Source: Emcibacter sp.
Lineage (GTDB): Bacteria; Pseudomonadota; Alphaproteobacteria; Sphingomonadales; Emcibacteraceae
Direction of reading: 5' to 3'
Assembly: GCA_021647465.1 (NCBI GenBank)
Contig: JAKIUQ010000006.1
Span: 133,064 to 197,063 of the forward strand
DNA: 64,000 nucleotides
The first letter of the stretch is position 1, and every line of letters starts with the position of its first letter. Below are positions 1 through 8,975 of this stretch, piece after piece. The translations under genes were made by a program, and so were the position numbers. The notes below the pieces were generated by a model that saw only the letters and a program-made list of their open reading frames with translations, was not told where the DNA came from and ran no database searches.

Positions 1-92
1 TACAGAAAAAACATAGCTCACTTTGTCAATCCAGAAGAAGAATAAAATTCATTCATCAGGCACCTTTAATTAATATAGAGATAATTTATTAA

Positions 93-2423
93 ATGAAGAC
101 TTTTTTAAAATTAAATCTTCTTATAATCAGCAGTATATTTCTGGCGTCTTGCGGGTCTTCACCCGGGGGCGGAGGCGGAAACTCTGCGCCTCTTGCGCCG
201 CCGCCAACGCCGCCGCCGGGGCCTGTGAATTATAATACAACTGAATATCGCAATAATTATGGTCTGGATCAAATAAATGCTATTGCAGCCTATGAAAATG
301 AAGCTACGGGTGAGGGCATTACCGTTGCCGTTATCGATTCCGGTATTGATGTCGATAATTCGCAGATAGTCGCCAATATTCATCCTGACAGCACCAATAT
401 TGTCACAGGTCAGAAATCAGGCCTGAATGATATCGCTGGCCATGGTACGGGCGTCGCGGGTGTGATCGCGGCGGTTCGGAATCCTTCTAACACCACGAAT
501 GTGAATACGCATGGCGTCGCGTTTGATGCTCAGATCATGGCCATTAACGCGGCATCTGTGGGCAGTTGTGAAAGCGAGGATGGCTGTTCATTTTTTGATA
601 GTGATATCGCCGCCGCCCTTGATTATGCCCGTGTTCGCGGCGTAAAAATTGTCAATATCAGTTTGGGCGGGGATGATTTTAATTCGCCAATTCTGGTGAA
701 TGCCTACAGAAGAGCCGTTGAGGCTGGCATGATTATGATTCTGGCTGCAGGTAACCGGGATGAAGCCGATACAGAGCTTGATATGGCGCAGCCAGAAAGA
801 TCGGGTGCTGTGGCTTGGGCGGATTGGGCCAATGGGCAGATTATTCTGGCCGGCGGCGTTGATGCAACATCCGCTTTTTGGGACGGCAGCCATCGGGCGG
901 GAGAGATCGCAAAGAATGTATTTTTGGTTGCCGGCGCTGAGGATATTTTATCAATTGGTATTGATGAGAATGGCGACGAAGCTTTTTTCCTGTGGAGCGG
1001 CACGTCCTTTGCCGCGCCCCATATCTCTGGCGCGGCGGCGTTACTGATGCAGGCTTTTCCAAATTTAACAGGGAAACAGGTGGCCGATCTGCTATTCAGT
1101 ACGGCGACGGATTTGGGGGCCGTGGGGCCTGACATAATCTTTGGCAGGGGGCTGATTAATATTGAGGCGGCATTCCAGCCTCAGGGGGCGTCTTCTATTG
1201 CCGTAAGGACCGCTGCTGGTGATACTCAGGTGGTTGCGCTGGAGAGCAGCGTTTTATTGGGCGGCAATGCTTTTGGCGGTTTCACCAGTTTTTCTGATGG
1301 CTTAAGCAACAGCATGATGCTTGACGGTCTTAACCGGTCATTTCGCGTGGATCTGGGGCAGCAGATTTTTGATCGGGGGCAGAATATTCAACTTGGCGGC
1401 CTTATAGAATCCAAAAGAGGCAGCCGAACGTCGTCATTACAATTTGATCAATCGACAGAGGTGAAATTCTCATGGCAGGAAGACTGGCGTTTTCAGGAAG
1501 TGGAAGAGCAATATTTCTCCCATCAAAATAACGTCCGTAACCGCTATTCTGGGCTTCGTATGAAGTTGACGATGGCAATGGGCAGCAATCAGAATATGAC
1601 ATTTTCTCAAGGGCTTTCCTTAAAAGAGGCTCTGGAGGATTATGATCAGAATGAATTCTTAAGTATCGGCAAAGAAGATTTCATGGCGTTGATTGGGCGG
1701 GATAAAAGCCAAAATGCCATATGGGGCCAGAAGCTGAATTCTAAAAGCAGATTGAATATTTTATTTGGCCGAAGTCAGCAGGAATGGCAAGAATATAATT
1801 TGAAATCAGATAGCTATGTCATGATGGCTCGGGTGGAACATCAATTGCTCCCTTCTGCCAATATTAGTATTGATCTGGGGCTGATGAATGAGAATGGCAG
1901 TGTTCTGGGCAGCTTGTCTGATGGGGCGATATCACTGGGAAAGGGCGCCTCTACCGCATTTATTAATGCCCGGTTTGATATGGCTTTTGCCAAAAACTTT
2001 AATTTTTTCACCAGAGCATCTTACGGCATGACCAATGTGAAGGCGGCAGATTTGAGCCTGGTTGAACAGATTGATAGTTTGACTTCCGGCAGCTTTTCCA
2101 TTGGCATTACGGCAAACTCTCTGTTGCAAAAAGGCGACCGTTTGAGCTTGGCAGTCAGTCAGCCTCTAAGGGTTATGAGCGGTCAGGCAAACCTATCTTA
2201 TGTGGCAAGCCGAAACTATCAAACGGATAGCCTGTCATTTATCAGCAATCAGGTATCATTATCGCCGTCAGGACGGGAAATTGATTTTGAGCTGGCTTAC
2301 CGCATAGCGGACTTGTTTGGCGCGCAGGTAGATTTTAATATCCTGCATCAAATCAACCCAAATCATAACCGGGAAAACCCCGATAATACGGGTGTTTTAA
2401 TCCGGTTTGGTTCTGTGTTTTAA
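93..2423 (+). CDS. Lipidated subtilisin-like (S8) serine protease autotransporter
   Basis: A secreted or surface peptidase of 776 residues. The N-terminus is a lipoprotein signal with lipobox LASC (Cys20), followed by a Gly/Pro-rich linker (about 24-45). The S8 domain spans about 60-360 with the full catalytic triad: Asp82 in VAVIDSGID, His117 in GHGTG, Ser305 in SGTSFAAPH. The C-terminal half (about 480-776) is rich in alternating hydrophobic residues and ends in Phe, as expected for an outer-membrane beta-barrel translocator. Lipidated subtilase autotransporters are known (NalP of Neisseria, SphB1 of Bordetella), where they process other surface proteins; the same role here is inference. 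The ATG is preceded by a purine-rich tagagata. No operon partner is visible. The S8 call is firm; the barrel is judged from composition. Confidence 0.9.
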   Translation: MKTFLKLNLLIISSIFLASCGSSPGGGGGNSAPLAPPPTPPPGPVNYNTTEYRNNYGLDQINAIAAYENEATGEGITVAVIDSGIDVDNSQIVANIHPDSTNIVTGQKSGLNDIAGHGTGVAGVIAAVRNPSNTTNVNTHGVAFDAQIMAINAASVGSCESEDGCSFFDSDIAAALDYARVRGVKIVNISLGGDDFNSPILVNAYRRAVEAGMIMILAAGNRDEADTELDMAQPERSGAVAWADWANGQIILAGGVDATSAFWDGSHRAGEIAKNVFLVAGAEDILSIGIDENGDEAFFLWSGTSFAAPHISGAAALLMQAFPNLTGKQVADLLFSTATDLGAVGPDIIFGRGLINIEAAFQPQGASSIAVRTAAGDTQVVALESSVLLGGNAFGGFTSFSDGLSNSMMLDGLNRSFRVDLGQQIFDRGQNIQLGGLIESKRGSRTSSLQFDQSTEVKFSWQEDWRFQEVEEQYFSHQNNVRNRYSGLRMKLTMAMGSNQNMTFSQGLSLKEALEDYDQNEFLSIGKEDFMALIGRDKSQNAIWGQKLNSKSRLNILFGRSQQEWQEYNLKSDSYVMMARVEHQLLPSANISIDLGLMNENGSVLGSLSDGAISLGKGASTAFINARFDMAFAKNFNFFTRASYGMTNVKAADLSLVEQIDSLTSGSFSIGITANSLLQKGDRLSLAVSQPLRVMSGQANLSYVASRNYQTDSLSFISNQVSLSPSGREIDFELAYRIADLFGAQVDFNILHQINPNHNRENPDNTGVLIRFGSVF

Positions 2424-2541
2424 ATTATTTTTAATCTGGAAGGAGCATAGCGACTCAGCGACCAAGCGGGAGCGCAGCCTTTAGCGGCCGCTTGAGCGTA
2501 ATCCAAAAAACAGGAACCCCGCGGCTTGGTAAAGGGGATGT

Positions 2542-4812
2542 CTAATGGTCATTTCGTTCGGCATGCGTGATAAGCCATTGTTCAAACTCATCTGCGGGAA
2601 TTGGTTTGCTGAAATAATAACCTTGCAAGACATCGCAGCCTTTCTGACGCAAGATCTGGGCCTGTTCCATAGTTTCGACGCCTTCTGCGACAACCGTCAG
2701 ACCAAGGCTGTGACCAAGGCGAATCACCGCATCCGTTATGGCCGCATCATCGTGATCTTCTGTAATATCGTTGATGAAGGATTGATCAATTTTAAGCTGG
2801 TGTACAGGAAAGCGTTTCAAATAAGCCAAAGAAGAGTAGCCCGTGCCGAAATCATCAATGGCAAGGGAAATCCCCATTTCTGCGAGAACTTCCAGCTTGC
2901 GCGCTACAGCTTTAGTATCTCCAATAACCATGCCTTCTGTAATTTCAAGCTCAATACCACTTGAATCAACCTGAGAGCTCGCAAGCGCATTTTTTACATT
3001 ATCGACAAAATCTTTTGACTGGAACTGCCGCGCAGAAATATTCACACATACGCGAAAACGCGGCAAATCCATTTCTTGCCATATTTTGGCCTGCTGGCAA
3101 GCCATTTCCAGAATTTTTTGTCCTAAAGTCAGCATTAAGTCGGAATTCTCTGCAATAGGGATGAAGTCGAATGGCGGGATCATTCCCTTCTCTGGATGCT
3201 GCCAACGGACAAGGGCTTCTGCACCTGTAATACTGTCATCAATTGTACTCAGCATGGGCTGATAATGTAAAAGAAGTTCATCATTCTGGATGGCTTTTTC
3301 CAGGTCAACTTCAATTTGCTTTTCTTTTTTCGATTGGGCATCCATTTCCAGATTATATAAACGAAAATCATTCTTTCCGTTGTTTTTAGCCTCATAGAGC
3401 GCCACATCAGCCATTCTGAATAATTCTTCGGGGTTTTGGGAATCGTCAGGGAAAAAACTTATGCCTATGCTGGCGCCAATACAATGGGTGTTGCCATTGA
3501 TCAAGATTGGTTTTCGTACGCTATCCAATACCCGTCGCGCGGCTTTAACGGTGTCGATTTCTTTTCTTATGTTGGTTGATATAATTGCGAATTCGTCACC
3601 GCCCAGCCGGGCAACGGTGTCAACTTCCCGCGCGCAGCCATCCAACCGGTCCGCGATAATACGCAATAATTTATCGCCAGTAGCATGACCATAAATATCG
3701 TTAACCGGTTTAAAGCCATCCAGATCAAGGAACATTACGGATAATTTATTATTGGTTCTCAGGGCCATACGCAAGGCCTCATCCAGCCGTTGCTGCAAAA
3801 GATTTCTATTGGCAAGCCCTGTTAAACTATCATGGAGCGCCATTCTGCGTATCAGAATTTCTGCTTCATGACGTTCAGTCACATCTGAAATAACAATGGT
3901 AAATTGTTTTTCTCCGCTGATATTCACTTCCCGTATATTCAGTTCAACGGGAAATGACGTCCCGCAATTTTTGAAGCCTGTACCATTGTGTCTTTTTAAT
4001 TGTTCTTCTTCTTCGAGTGAGGTGATGAATGCTTCAAAATCTTTTTCGGAAATCACCCGCGCTGTTTTTAATATGAACAGCAGGTTTTTCCCGATCAATT
4101 CATGGGAAGTATAGCCGAACATATTTTTTACGGCATGATTACAGGTTAAGATGTTGCCCTTGGCATCCATCGTGATAAGAACATCGGAAATGGCATTTAA
4201 AATGGCCTCAATATGTTTTGCGGTATTTTCGGCAATTTCACGGGTAATCGCCAGGTCTTCGGCCATTTGAATGGCTTTGACCGCCTCTTGTTCCATGATT
4301 TCACGGTCAGAGCGCGCTTCTAAGATGGATGTTGAATCTGAACCGGAAATGTCATTATCGTGCGGCGGAGGCGTGGATTGAAGGTAATAATTTGGATTTG
4401 ATCGTAATGAGATATCCGAGAAAGTTAATATCATGCCGGAATCGGGCATAACCTCCCCCTTGATATCAAGGGTTTTTTCCTGGCTTATGTGGTATTCATA
4501 ACTGAAAGGAAATAATTCCTCGGACGTTTTTGCCTTTGAAAGTTCGCATAATATTTTAGCAGCGAAGTTGTTCCGTCCATCACTTTTCTGGTTGGACCAG
4601 TTGATATGGAGGATATCATTTAAATCTGTGGCTATGTCAAAGGATTCATTCTCAAGGCCGAGAAGAGTGAATAGTTTTTTATTCCATTGCTTTAAAATAA
4701 GCTGTTGATTAAACACAGCTACGCCGTGAGGCAAGCTATCCAGTATTTCTTGCAATTTACTATTCCCCGGAACTTTTTGATTCTGAATTACGCTAACTAC
4801 TTTTCCATTCAT
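2542..4812 (-). CDS. PAS-GGDEF-EAL bifunctional cyclic di-GMP enzyme
   Basis: A 756-residue signalling protein that makes and/or degrades cyclic di-GMP. A PAS-like segment lies at about 18-135 and a second PAS domain at about 200-318, joined by a helical linker. The diguanylate cyclase domain has an intact GGDEF at 404-408. The phosphodiesterase domain starts at about 500, with EAL at 532-534 (AEALVRW) and the usual catalytic residues in NISARQF, ELEITEG, IDDFGTG, LKIDQSF, VVAEGVET and DVLQGYY. Both active sites therefore look functional and the net activity cannot be read from sequence. No membrane segment is seen, so it is probably cytosolic with PAS-sensed control. It is transcribed alone, divergent from the tusA-like gene. 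The NfrB-like protein at 60-61.6 kb carries c-di-GMP-binding-type motifs and is a possible downstream target. Confidence 0.93.
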   Translation of the reverse strand: MNGKVVSVIQNQKVPGNSKLQEILDSLPHGVAVFNQQLILKQWNKKLFTLLGLENESFDIATDLNDILHINWSNQKSDGRNNFAAKILCELSKAKTSEELFPFSYEYHISQEKTLDIKGEVMPDSGMILTFSDISLRSNPNYYLQSTPPPHDNDISGSDSTSILEARSDREIMEQEAVKAIQMAEDLAITREIAENTAKHIEAILNAISDVLITMDAKGNILTCNHAVKNMFGYTSHELIGKNLLFILKTARVISEKDFEAFITSLEEEEQLKRHNGTGFKNCGTSFPVELNIREVNISGEKQFTIVISDVTERHEAEILIRRMALHDSLTGLANRNLLQQRLDEALRMALRTNNKLSVMFLDLDGFKPVNDIYGHATGDKLLRIIADRLDGCAREVDTVARLGGDEFAIISTNIRKEIDTVKAARRVLDSVRKPILINGNTHCIGASIGISFFPDDSQNPEELFRMADVALYEAKNNGKNDFRLYNLEMDAQSKKEKQIEVDLEKAIQNDELLLHYQPMLSTIDDSITGAEALVRWQHPEKGMIPPFDFIPIAENSDLMLTLGQKILEMACQQAKIWQEMDLPRFRVCVNISARQFQSKDFVDNVKNALASSQVDSSGIELEITEGMVIGDTKAVARKLEVLAEMGISLAIDDFGTGYSSLAYLKRFPVHQLKIDQSFINDITEDHDDAAITDAVIRLGHSLGLTVVAEGVETMEQAQILRQKGCDVLQGYYFSKPIPADEFEQWLITHAERNDH

Positions 4813-4975
4813 CTCAGAAAACTCAATTTTATTTTACTAATTTTACGGATAGTGTAGCCTTTGTCCCTTAATAGGGCGTTAATATATGGAAGAAGTCTGA
4901 ATCACTATTTATGAAAATATATAATTCAGTCTATTTTTTTGAGCATATATTTTGTTTTTTTCACGAAGGGCCAGA

Positions 4976-5218
4976 ATGAAAAACGTTTTTTTTTCGGAGA
5001 CGCTAGATGTGACGGGACATAAATGCCCGGTGCCGGTTTTGCGTGCTCGGCGCATACTTGAAGGGATGCCTAAGGGCGGGGTATTAAAGCTATTGGCAAC
5101 GGATCCCATGACCTTGATTGATATCCCTCATTTTTGTCAGGAAAATAATTATGACATTCTAAAAATGGCCGAAGATGAATCAATCTTGTATTTTCTTATT
5201 AATAAAACTGGTGAATAG
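4976..5218 (+). CDS. TusA-family sulfurtransferase
   Basis: A small sulfur-carrier protein of 80 residues in the TusA/SirA/YedF fold. The CPxP signature with the sulfur-carrying cysteine is at 17-20 (HKCPVPVLRA), followed by the typical alpha/beta pattern and a DPMTLIDIPHFC segment. I chose ATG 4976 because a GAAGGG ribosome site lies just upstream; an in-frame TTG at 4952 would extend the reading frame by eight residues but lacks such a site. The SufE-like gene follows 31 bp downstream on the same strand, so sulfur transfer and Fe-S assembly functions are probably co-transcribed. TusA-family members act in tRNA thiolation, molybdenum cofactor and Fe-S pathways; which of these applies here is not visible. 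Confidence 0.88.
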   Translation: MKNVFFSETLDVTGHKCPVPVLRARRILEGMPKGGVLKLLATDPMTLIDIPHFCQENNYDILKMAEDESILYFLINKTGE

Positions 5219-5249
5219 AGGAATATGGGACTATTTATAAAGAAAATTT

Positions 5250-5693
5250 ATGAATGAGTATTTGAATATGAGTGAAACAATCGATGATGTGATCGAGACA
5301 TTTGATTTTCTGGAAGATTGGGAAGACAGATATAAATATATCATAGAACTTGGCCGTGCGTTGCCGCCTTTTGATGAAAAAGATATGACCGAAGAAAATC
5401 GTGTTCATGGCTGTACAAGCCGCGTGTGGCTGATACATGAACTTGTGGACGGCAAGGTAATTTTTAAAGGGGAAAGTGATGCGCATATTGTACGGGGTTT
5501 GGTCAGCCTTATTTTAATGATTTTTTCCGGTAAAACGCCGGCAGAAATTTTAACTATTGACGCCAGAGACACGCTGGATAAATTGGGCCTAGAAAAACAT
5601 CTTTCACCAATGCGGACCAATGGACTTTTTTCCATGGTGGCAAAAATAAAATCTATTGCGTCGGCCTATGCCGGAATTCCTGCGGCGGAGTGA
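5250..5693 (+). CDS. sufE: SufE-family Fe-S cluster assembly / cysteine desulfuration protein
   Basis: A 147-residue SufE-like sulfur acceptor, which takes persulfide sulfur from a cysteine desulfurase such as SufS and feeds Fe-S cluster assembly. The family pattern is clear: an N-terminal helix with FDFLEDWEDRYKYIIELG, then the HGC motif (Cys55 in RVHGCTSRVW), then a GLVSLILMIFSGK segment. Length is normal. Two in-frame ATGs compete, at 5250 and 5268; the second gives MSETIDDV, closer to the usual family N-terminus. No suf operon is seen nearby, so this is a stand-alone SufE next to a TusA-like gene. Confidence 0.9.
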   Translation: MNEYLNMSETIDDVIETFDFLEDWEDRYKYIIELGRALPPFDEKDMTEENRVHGCTSRVWLIHELVDGKVIFKGESDAHIVRGLVSLILMIFSGKTPAEILTIDARDTLDKLGLEKHLSPMRTNGLFSMVAKIKSIASAYAGIPAAE

Positions 5694-5734
5694 TCGCCTG
5701 AATGACCTGAACTACATCAGAAAGGAAATAACTT

Positions 5735-6214
5735 ATTTCTTCCAACGATATTGAACTTAATGAATTGGTGTTTCTGATTCCCCATGCCCGGCGGCTTGGG
5801 CTGCGGCTTCTGGGGAAAGAGGGGGATAATCTTATGATTGAGATGCCGTTTAATCCCGAACTTGAGGTTACAGCAGGCGGTGGAATAATTGCAAATGGGG
5901 CCATCACGGCATTTTTGGATACGGCGCTTGGGGCGGCGGCTTATGATCAATTCGAAACCTATAAAAAGATTGTAACACTTGACCTGCGGGTTGATTATTT
6001 TGAAAAACCAGAGGCCTTTTCTTCGGTAATCGTAAAGACACGCTGCCTTAAAATAACAGAACAGGCCGTGTTCGTGCAAGGGGATGCCTTTAGCAAAGAT
6101 GAAATCACGCCAATCGCGCATGCTGTTGCTGTATTTTCCTATGAGGCAATGACAACTTCTGTGGATGACACTTTAAAACGTCTGGATGGAATATCATCCG
6201 GGGATGCTGGGTAA
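5735..6214 (+). CDS. PaaI-like hotdog thioesterase (first of a pair), probable ATT start
   Basis: A hotdog-fold acyl-CoA thioesterase-like protein of about 159 residues. The central helix region reads GGGIIANGAITAFLDTALG, matching the PaaI/YiiD helix with Asp62, but the usual His-Gly-Gly is Asn-Gly-Ala. The first standard start codon is TTG 5765, which has no ribosome site and would cut off the opening residues. The frame is open up to a stop at 5729-5731, and an ATT at 5735 sits eight bases after AAAGGA, giving MSSNDIELNELV as N-terminus. I therefore infer a rare ATT start. It is followed after 5 bp by a second hotdog gene, so the two are probably one operon and may form a heteromer. Substrate unknown. 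Confidence 0.75.
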   Translation: MSSNDIELNELVFLIPHARRLGLRLLGKEGDNLMIEMPFNPELEVTAGGGIIANGAITAFLDTALGAAAYDQFETYKKIVTLDLRVDYFEKPEAFSSVIVKTRCLKITEQAVFVQGDAFSKDEITPIAHAVAVFSYEAMTTSVDDTLKRLDGISSGDAG

Positions 6215-6219
6215 ATATT

Positions 6220-6663
6220 ATGATACAGGATTTCCTGATAAAATTAAAAAAACGCGAAGAATTTGACCAAAGTCTGGATATCAGCCCCTATGCAAAAATG
6301 ATGGGTTTCCGATTGACGCGCGCGCAGAGCGAATTAACCACGGTCATGAAATTTAACGCGGATCTGGTGGGCTCGCCTTTCCCCCCGGCCTTGCACGGCG
6401 GTACGATCGCGTCTTTATTGGAGATGGCGGCGCTAATGCAATTAATCTGGACGATTGATATGACCGACAACCGCCAGCCATTCCCCAAAACCATAGATAT
6501 TACCATTGATTACTTAAGAAGCGGCAAGCCTGTTGATACCTACGCGCGGGCAAAGGTCTTTCGGCGAGGGCGGCGATTTGCGACCCTTCATTCCGAAGCA
6601 TGGCAAATTGACCAGAAAAAGCCAATCGCGGCGGCAATGTTACATTTTCAAATGATAGATTAA
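6220..6663 (+). CDS. PaaI-like hotdog thioesterase (second of a pair)
   Basis: A 147-residue hotdog-fold protein. The PaaI-type motif ALHGGTIASLLEMAA is intact (His59, Gly60, Gly61, catalytic-type Glu68), followed by a KTIDITIDYLRSGKP strand typical of the family. It begins 5 bp after the preceding hotdog gene and is presumably translated from the same message. Because this copy keeps the HGG motif and the upstream one does not, the pair may divide catalytic and structural roles; that is inference. Its TAA stop shares the four bases TTAA with the stop of the convergent ChaN-like gene. Substrate unknown, probably an acyl-CoA. Confidence 0.85.
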   Translation: MIQDFLIKLKKREEFDQSLDISPYAKMMGFRLTRAQSELTTVMKFNADLVGSPFPPALHGGTIASLLEMAALMQLIWTIDMTDNRQPFPKTIDITIDYLRSGKPVDTYARAKVFRRGRRFATLHSEAWQIDQKKPIAAAMLHFQMID

Positions 6664-7604
6664 GGCGATTTTTCTTTTAAATTTTCGCAAGGAGAAATTC
6701 TTGGTTCTTTGGGGGTCACCCATATAAAGTCAACCTTTATATCCAATTCTCCGGGGGAAGGTATTTTTGTCTCAGATTCTAAAAATAACAGACTGATGGA
6801 CGGGGCTTGATCTTTAAGTTTTTCAAGGTAATAGGGGACGCCCAGATCTTTCATTATATGTTTTGACGATGAGATAAGGATGGCTTTTTGATCCGCTGCT
6901 CTTTCGTGAAATTTTATCAGTTCTTGTGCAAAAATACCAGTTTGCGCACGTTGGATCAGGGCGAGTTTTTCCAAATAATTCGGGGGCAGGATGCCGCAAA
7001 AATCTTTGGCGATCCCTTCGGTTATTTGTGCCGCCAGTTTTTCTGGTACGGGTTTGGATAATAAAGCCGCAAGATCTGGCTTTATGTCAGGGGGCAATCC
7101 CCCTAAAGCTTTCCGGTGGATCTGGCCAATTTCATAACGGGAAAGATTAAGGGCATGTAGCGGTAATTTATTGAGCATAGCCACATCAAAAACTGGTCTT
7201 GCTATGTCCCATGCGGCTTGACCGCTAACGGCCCAGTTCAACAGCATGTCAAGGCCGGTGGCGTCGAATTCAACGACTTTCTCCTGATGTCTTTTGGTAA
7301 ATATTGCAAAGGCATTTTGCTTGTTTCGTTCCACATTACTGACAAAAATGCCGGGTCTGGCCTTGAGCAGCTGCCGGACAATATCTGCAGCATGGTTCTG
7401 ATGGCGGGGATTATCCTGCCCTATGCCCAGCAGAATAGTTTGTGATTTATCGAGCTGTTTGAAAAGGTCTCTTTTTGTTATGAATTTTTTATGCGCAACA
7501 TTCCAGATTCTGTCAAAAGAAATATCGTTCCTTGTTTCTGCAATTGCCAAAGCAGGAAGAGAAAAACTGAAGGATAAAAATAAAATGAATAGATAATGTT
7601 TCAT
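6660..7604 (-). CDS. ChaN-family (DUF399) haem-binding-like exported protein, divergent
   Basis: A 314-residue exported protein with an N-terminal signal peptide (cleavage likely around SLPALA-IAE, no lipobox) and a ChaN/DUF399-type domain. The family start motif is normally LLGExHDNPxHH; here it reads LLGIGQDNPRHQNH at about 58-71, so the conserved Glu and His are replaced by Ile and Gln. Other family features remain: the DIARPVFDVA region and LILISSSKHIMKDLGVPYYL-like C-terminal strand. ChaN of Campylobacter binds haem as an iron-regulated lipoprotein; whether this divergent copy binds haem or metal is doubtful. It stands alone, divergent from the CurA-like reductase gene. Confidence 0.75.
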   Translation of the reverse strand: MKHYLFILFLSFSFSLPALAIAETRNDISFDRIWNVAHKKFITKRDLFKQLDKSQTILLGIGQDNPRHQNHAADIVRQLLKARPGIFVSNVERNKQNAFAIFTKRHQEKVVEFDATGLDMLLNWAVSGQAAWDIARPVFDVAMLNKLPLHALNLSRYEIGQIHRKALGGLPPDIKPDLAALLSKPVPEKLAAQITEGIAKDFCGILPPNYLEKLALIQRAQTGIFAQELIKFHERAADQKAILISSSKHIMKDLGVPYYLEKLKDQAPSISLLFLESETKIPSPGELDIKVDFIWVTPKEPRISPCENLKEKSP

Positions 7605-7716
7605 ACTATTGGTTTCGCAACATAAAAAAATATTATATAACGGTAAAAATTCTGGTTTTCACGCCATTCTTTGTCACTAATCGACTTTATACCCCCAACG
7701 AAGAAAGATAAATAGC

Positions 7717-8724
7717 ATGACCGACATTAATCAGCAGATCATACTGAACAGCCGCCCCGATGGTTGGCCCGCGCCAGAAAATTTTAAACTTATCGAGGCG
7801 AAAATCCCCAAAATCGGTGACGGTGAAATATTGGTGCGAAATCTGTATATGTCGGTTGATCCCTATATGCGCGCGCGGATGAATGATGCCAAATCATATG
7901 TGCCGCCCTTTCAAATCGGTAAAGTTCTGGAAGCCGGTGTCGTGGGGGAGGTGGTGAAATCTCGAAATTCAAAATTTAAAGAAGGTGATGTGGTGGTCGG
8001 TATGCTCGGCTGGGAGAATTATTCCAAATCGGATGGGGCTGATTTGCTGACTGTGGAACGGGGGCCGGTGCCGCTGTCTTATTATTTGGGTATTTTGGGT
8101 ATGCCGGGCATGACGGCCTATGCGGGTCTTGTGGATGTGGCGAACCTTCAAGAGGGCGAGACGGTTTTCGTTTCTGCGGCGTCCGGCGCGGTGGGCAGCG
8201 TGGTCGGACAGATTGCCAAGATCATGGGCTGCGAAGTCGTTGGCTGCGCGGGTTCTGATGACAAGGTGGATTTTCTGATCAATGAATTGGGCTTTGACCG
8301 GGCGTTTAATTATAAAACCTGTGGCTCTATTCCGAAAAAAATTGCCGAGTTATGCCCAAAGGGTATTGATGTTAATTTCGAAAATGTCGGCGGAAAAATC
8401 ATGGAAGCGGCCTTATGGAATATGAATGATTTTGGCCGGATTGCGTTATGCGGGATGATTTCAAATTATAATGACACGGATATGGCGCCGGGGCCGCGCG
8501 GCATGGGCATTATCATTCAGAGACGCCTTAAAATTCAGGGGTTCATTGTCTTTGACAACCCAAAATTAAATATGGAATTTGTCCGCAAAGCCGCCGTTTG
8601 GCTTGAGGAAGGCAAATTAAAATACCGTGAAACTGTGACGGAAGGGCTTGAAAATGCCCCGTCAGCCTTCATCGGTATGCTTAAGGGCGAAAATTTCGGC
8701 AAGCAGATCGTCAAAATCGCCTAA
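7717..8724 (+). CDS. Zinc-free NADP-dependent medium-chain reductase (CurA / LTB4 dehydrogenase-like)
   Basis: A 335-residue oxidoreductase of the medium-chain dehydrogenase/reductase superfamily that reduces alpha,beta-unsaturated ketones with NADPH. The CurA/prostaglandin-reductase signature is clear: SVDPYMRARM (46-55), the nucleotide-binding glycine motif AASGAVGSVVG (154-164), and ENVGG in the cofactor domain. There are no zinc-ligand cysteines in the usual places, as expected for this subfamily. Full length. A stop-sharing CTAA joins it tail to tail with the XRE gene. The exact substrate cannot be read from sequence. Confidence 0.92.
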   Translation: MTDINQQIILNSRPDGWPAPENFKLIEAKIPKIGDGEILVRNLYMSVDPYMRARMNDAKSYVPPFQIGKVLEAGVVGEVVKSRNSKFKEGDVVVGMLGWENYSKSDGADLLTVERGPVPLSYYLGILGMPGMTAYAGLVDVANLQEGETVFVSAASGAVGSVVGQIAKIMGCEVVGCAGSDDKVDFLINELGFDRAFNYKTCGSIPKKIAELCPKGIDVNFENVGGKIMEAALWNMNDFGRIALCGMISNYNDTDMAPGPRGMGIIIQRRLKIQGFIVFDNPKLNMEFVRKAAVWLEEGKLKYRETVTEGLENAPSAFIGMLKGENFGKQIVKIA

Positions 8725-8933
8725 TTATCCTGATCGCTATATTCAAGAATATCCCCGGGTTGGCAGTCCAATATCCGGCATATTTTCTGTAGGGTATCAA
8801 AGCGCATACCCTTGACCTTTCCGGTTTTAAGCAGCGAGAGATTCTGTTCGCTGATGCCGATCTGAGCTGCCAGTTCTTTTGAGCGCATCTTACGTTTGGC
8901 CATGACCACATCAAGATTTACGATTATTGCCAT
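8721..8933 (-). CDS. XRE-family (YozG-like) small transcriptional regulator
   Basis: A 70-residue protein consisting almost only of a Cro/CI-type helix-turn-helix: LAAQIGISEQNLSLLKTGK (about 25-43) is the HTH, followed by RFDTLQKICRILDCQPGDIL, the usual C-terminal helix pair. It lies 42 bp downstream of the DUF2975 gene on the same strand. DUF2975 membrane proteins and this YozG-type regulator are a very common pair; the regulator probably controls its own operon, possibly in response to the membrane partner. Confidence 0.92.
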   Translation of the reverse strand: MAIIVNLDVVMAKRKMRSKELAAQIGISEQNLSLLKTGKVKGMRFDTLQKICRILDCQPGDILEYSDQDN

Positions 8934-8975
8934 GTTATTTCCATAAGCTTTGGGGTTTTTCCCGTAAAATTTGAA

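Noticed and set aside
2463..2494. CAAGCGG...CCGCTTG inverted repeat after the subtilase gene as a terminator
   Set aside because: The loop is long and no T-run follows on either strand; it may be only a GC-rich dyad.
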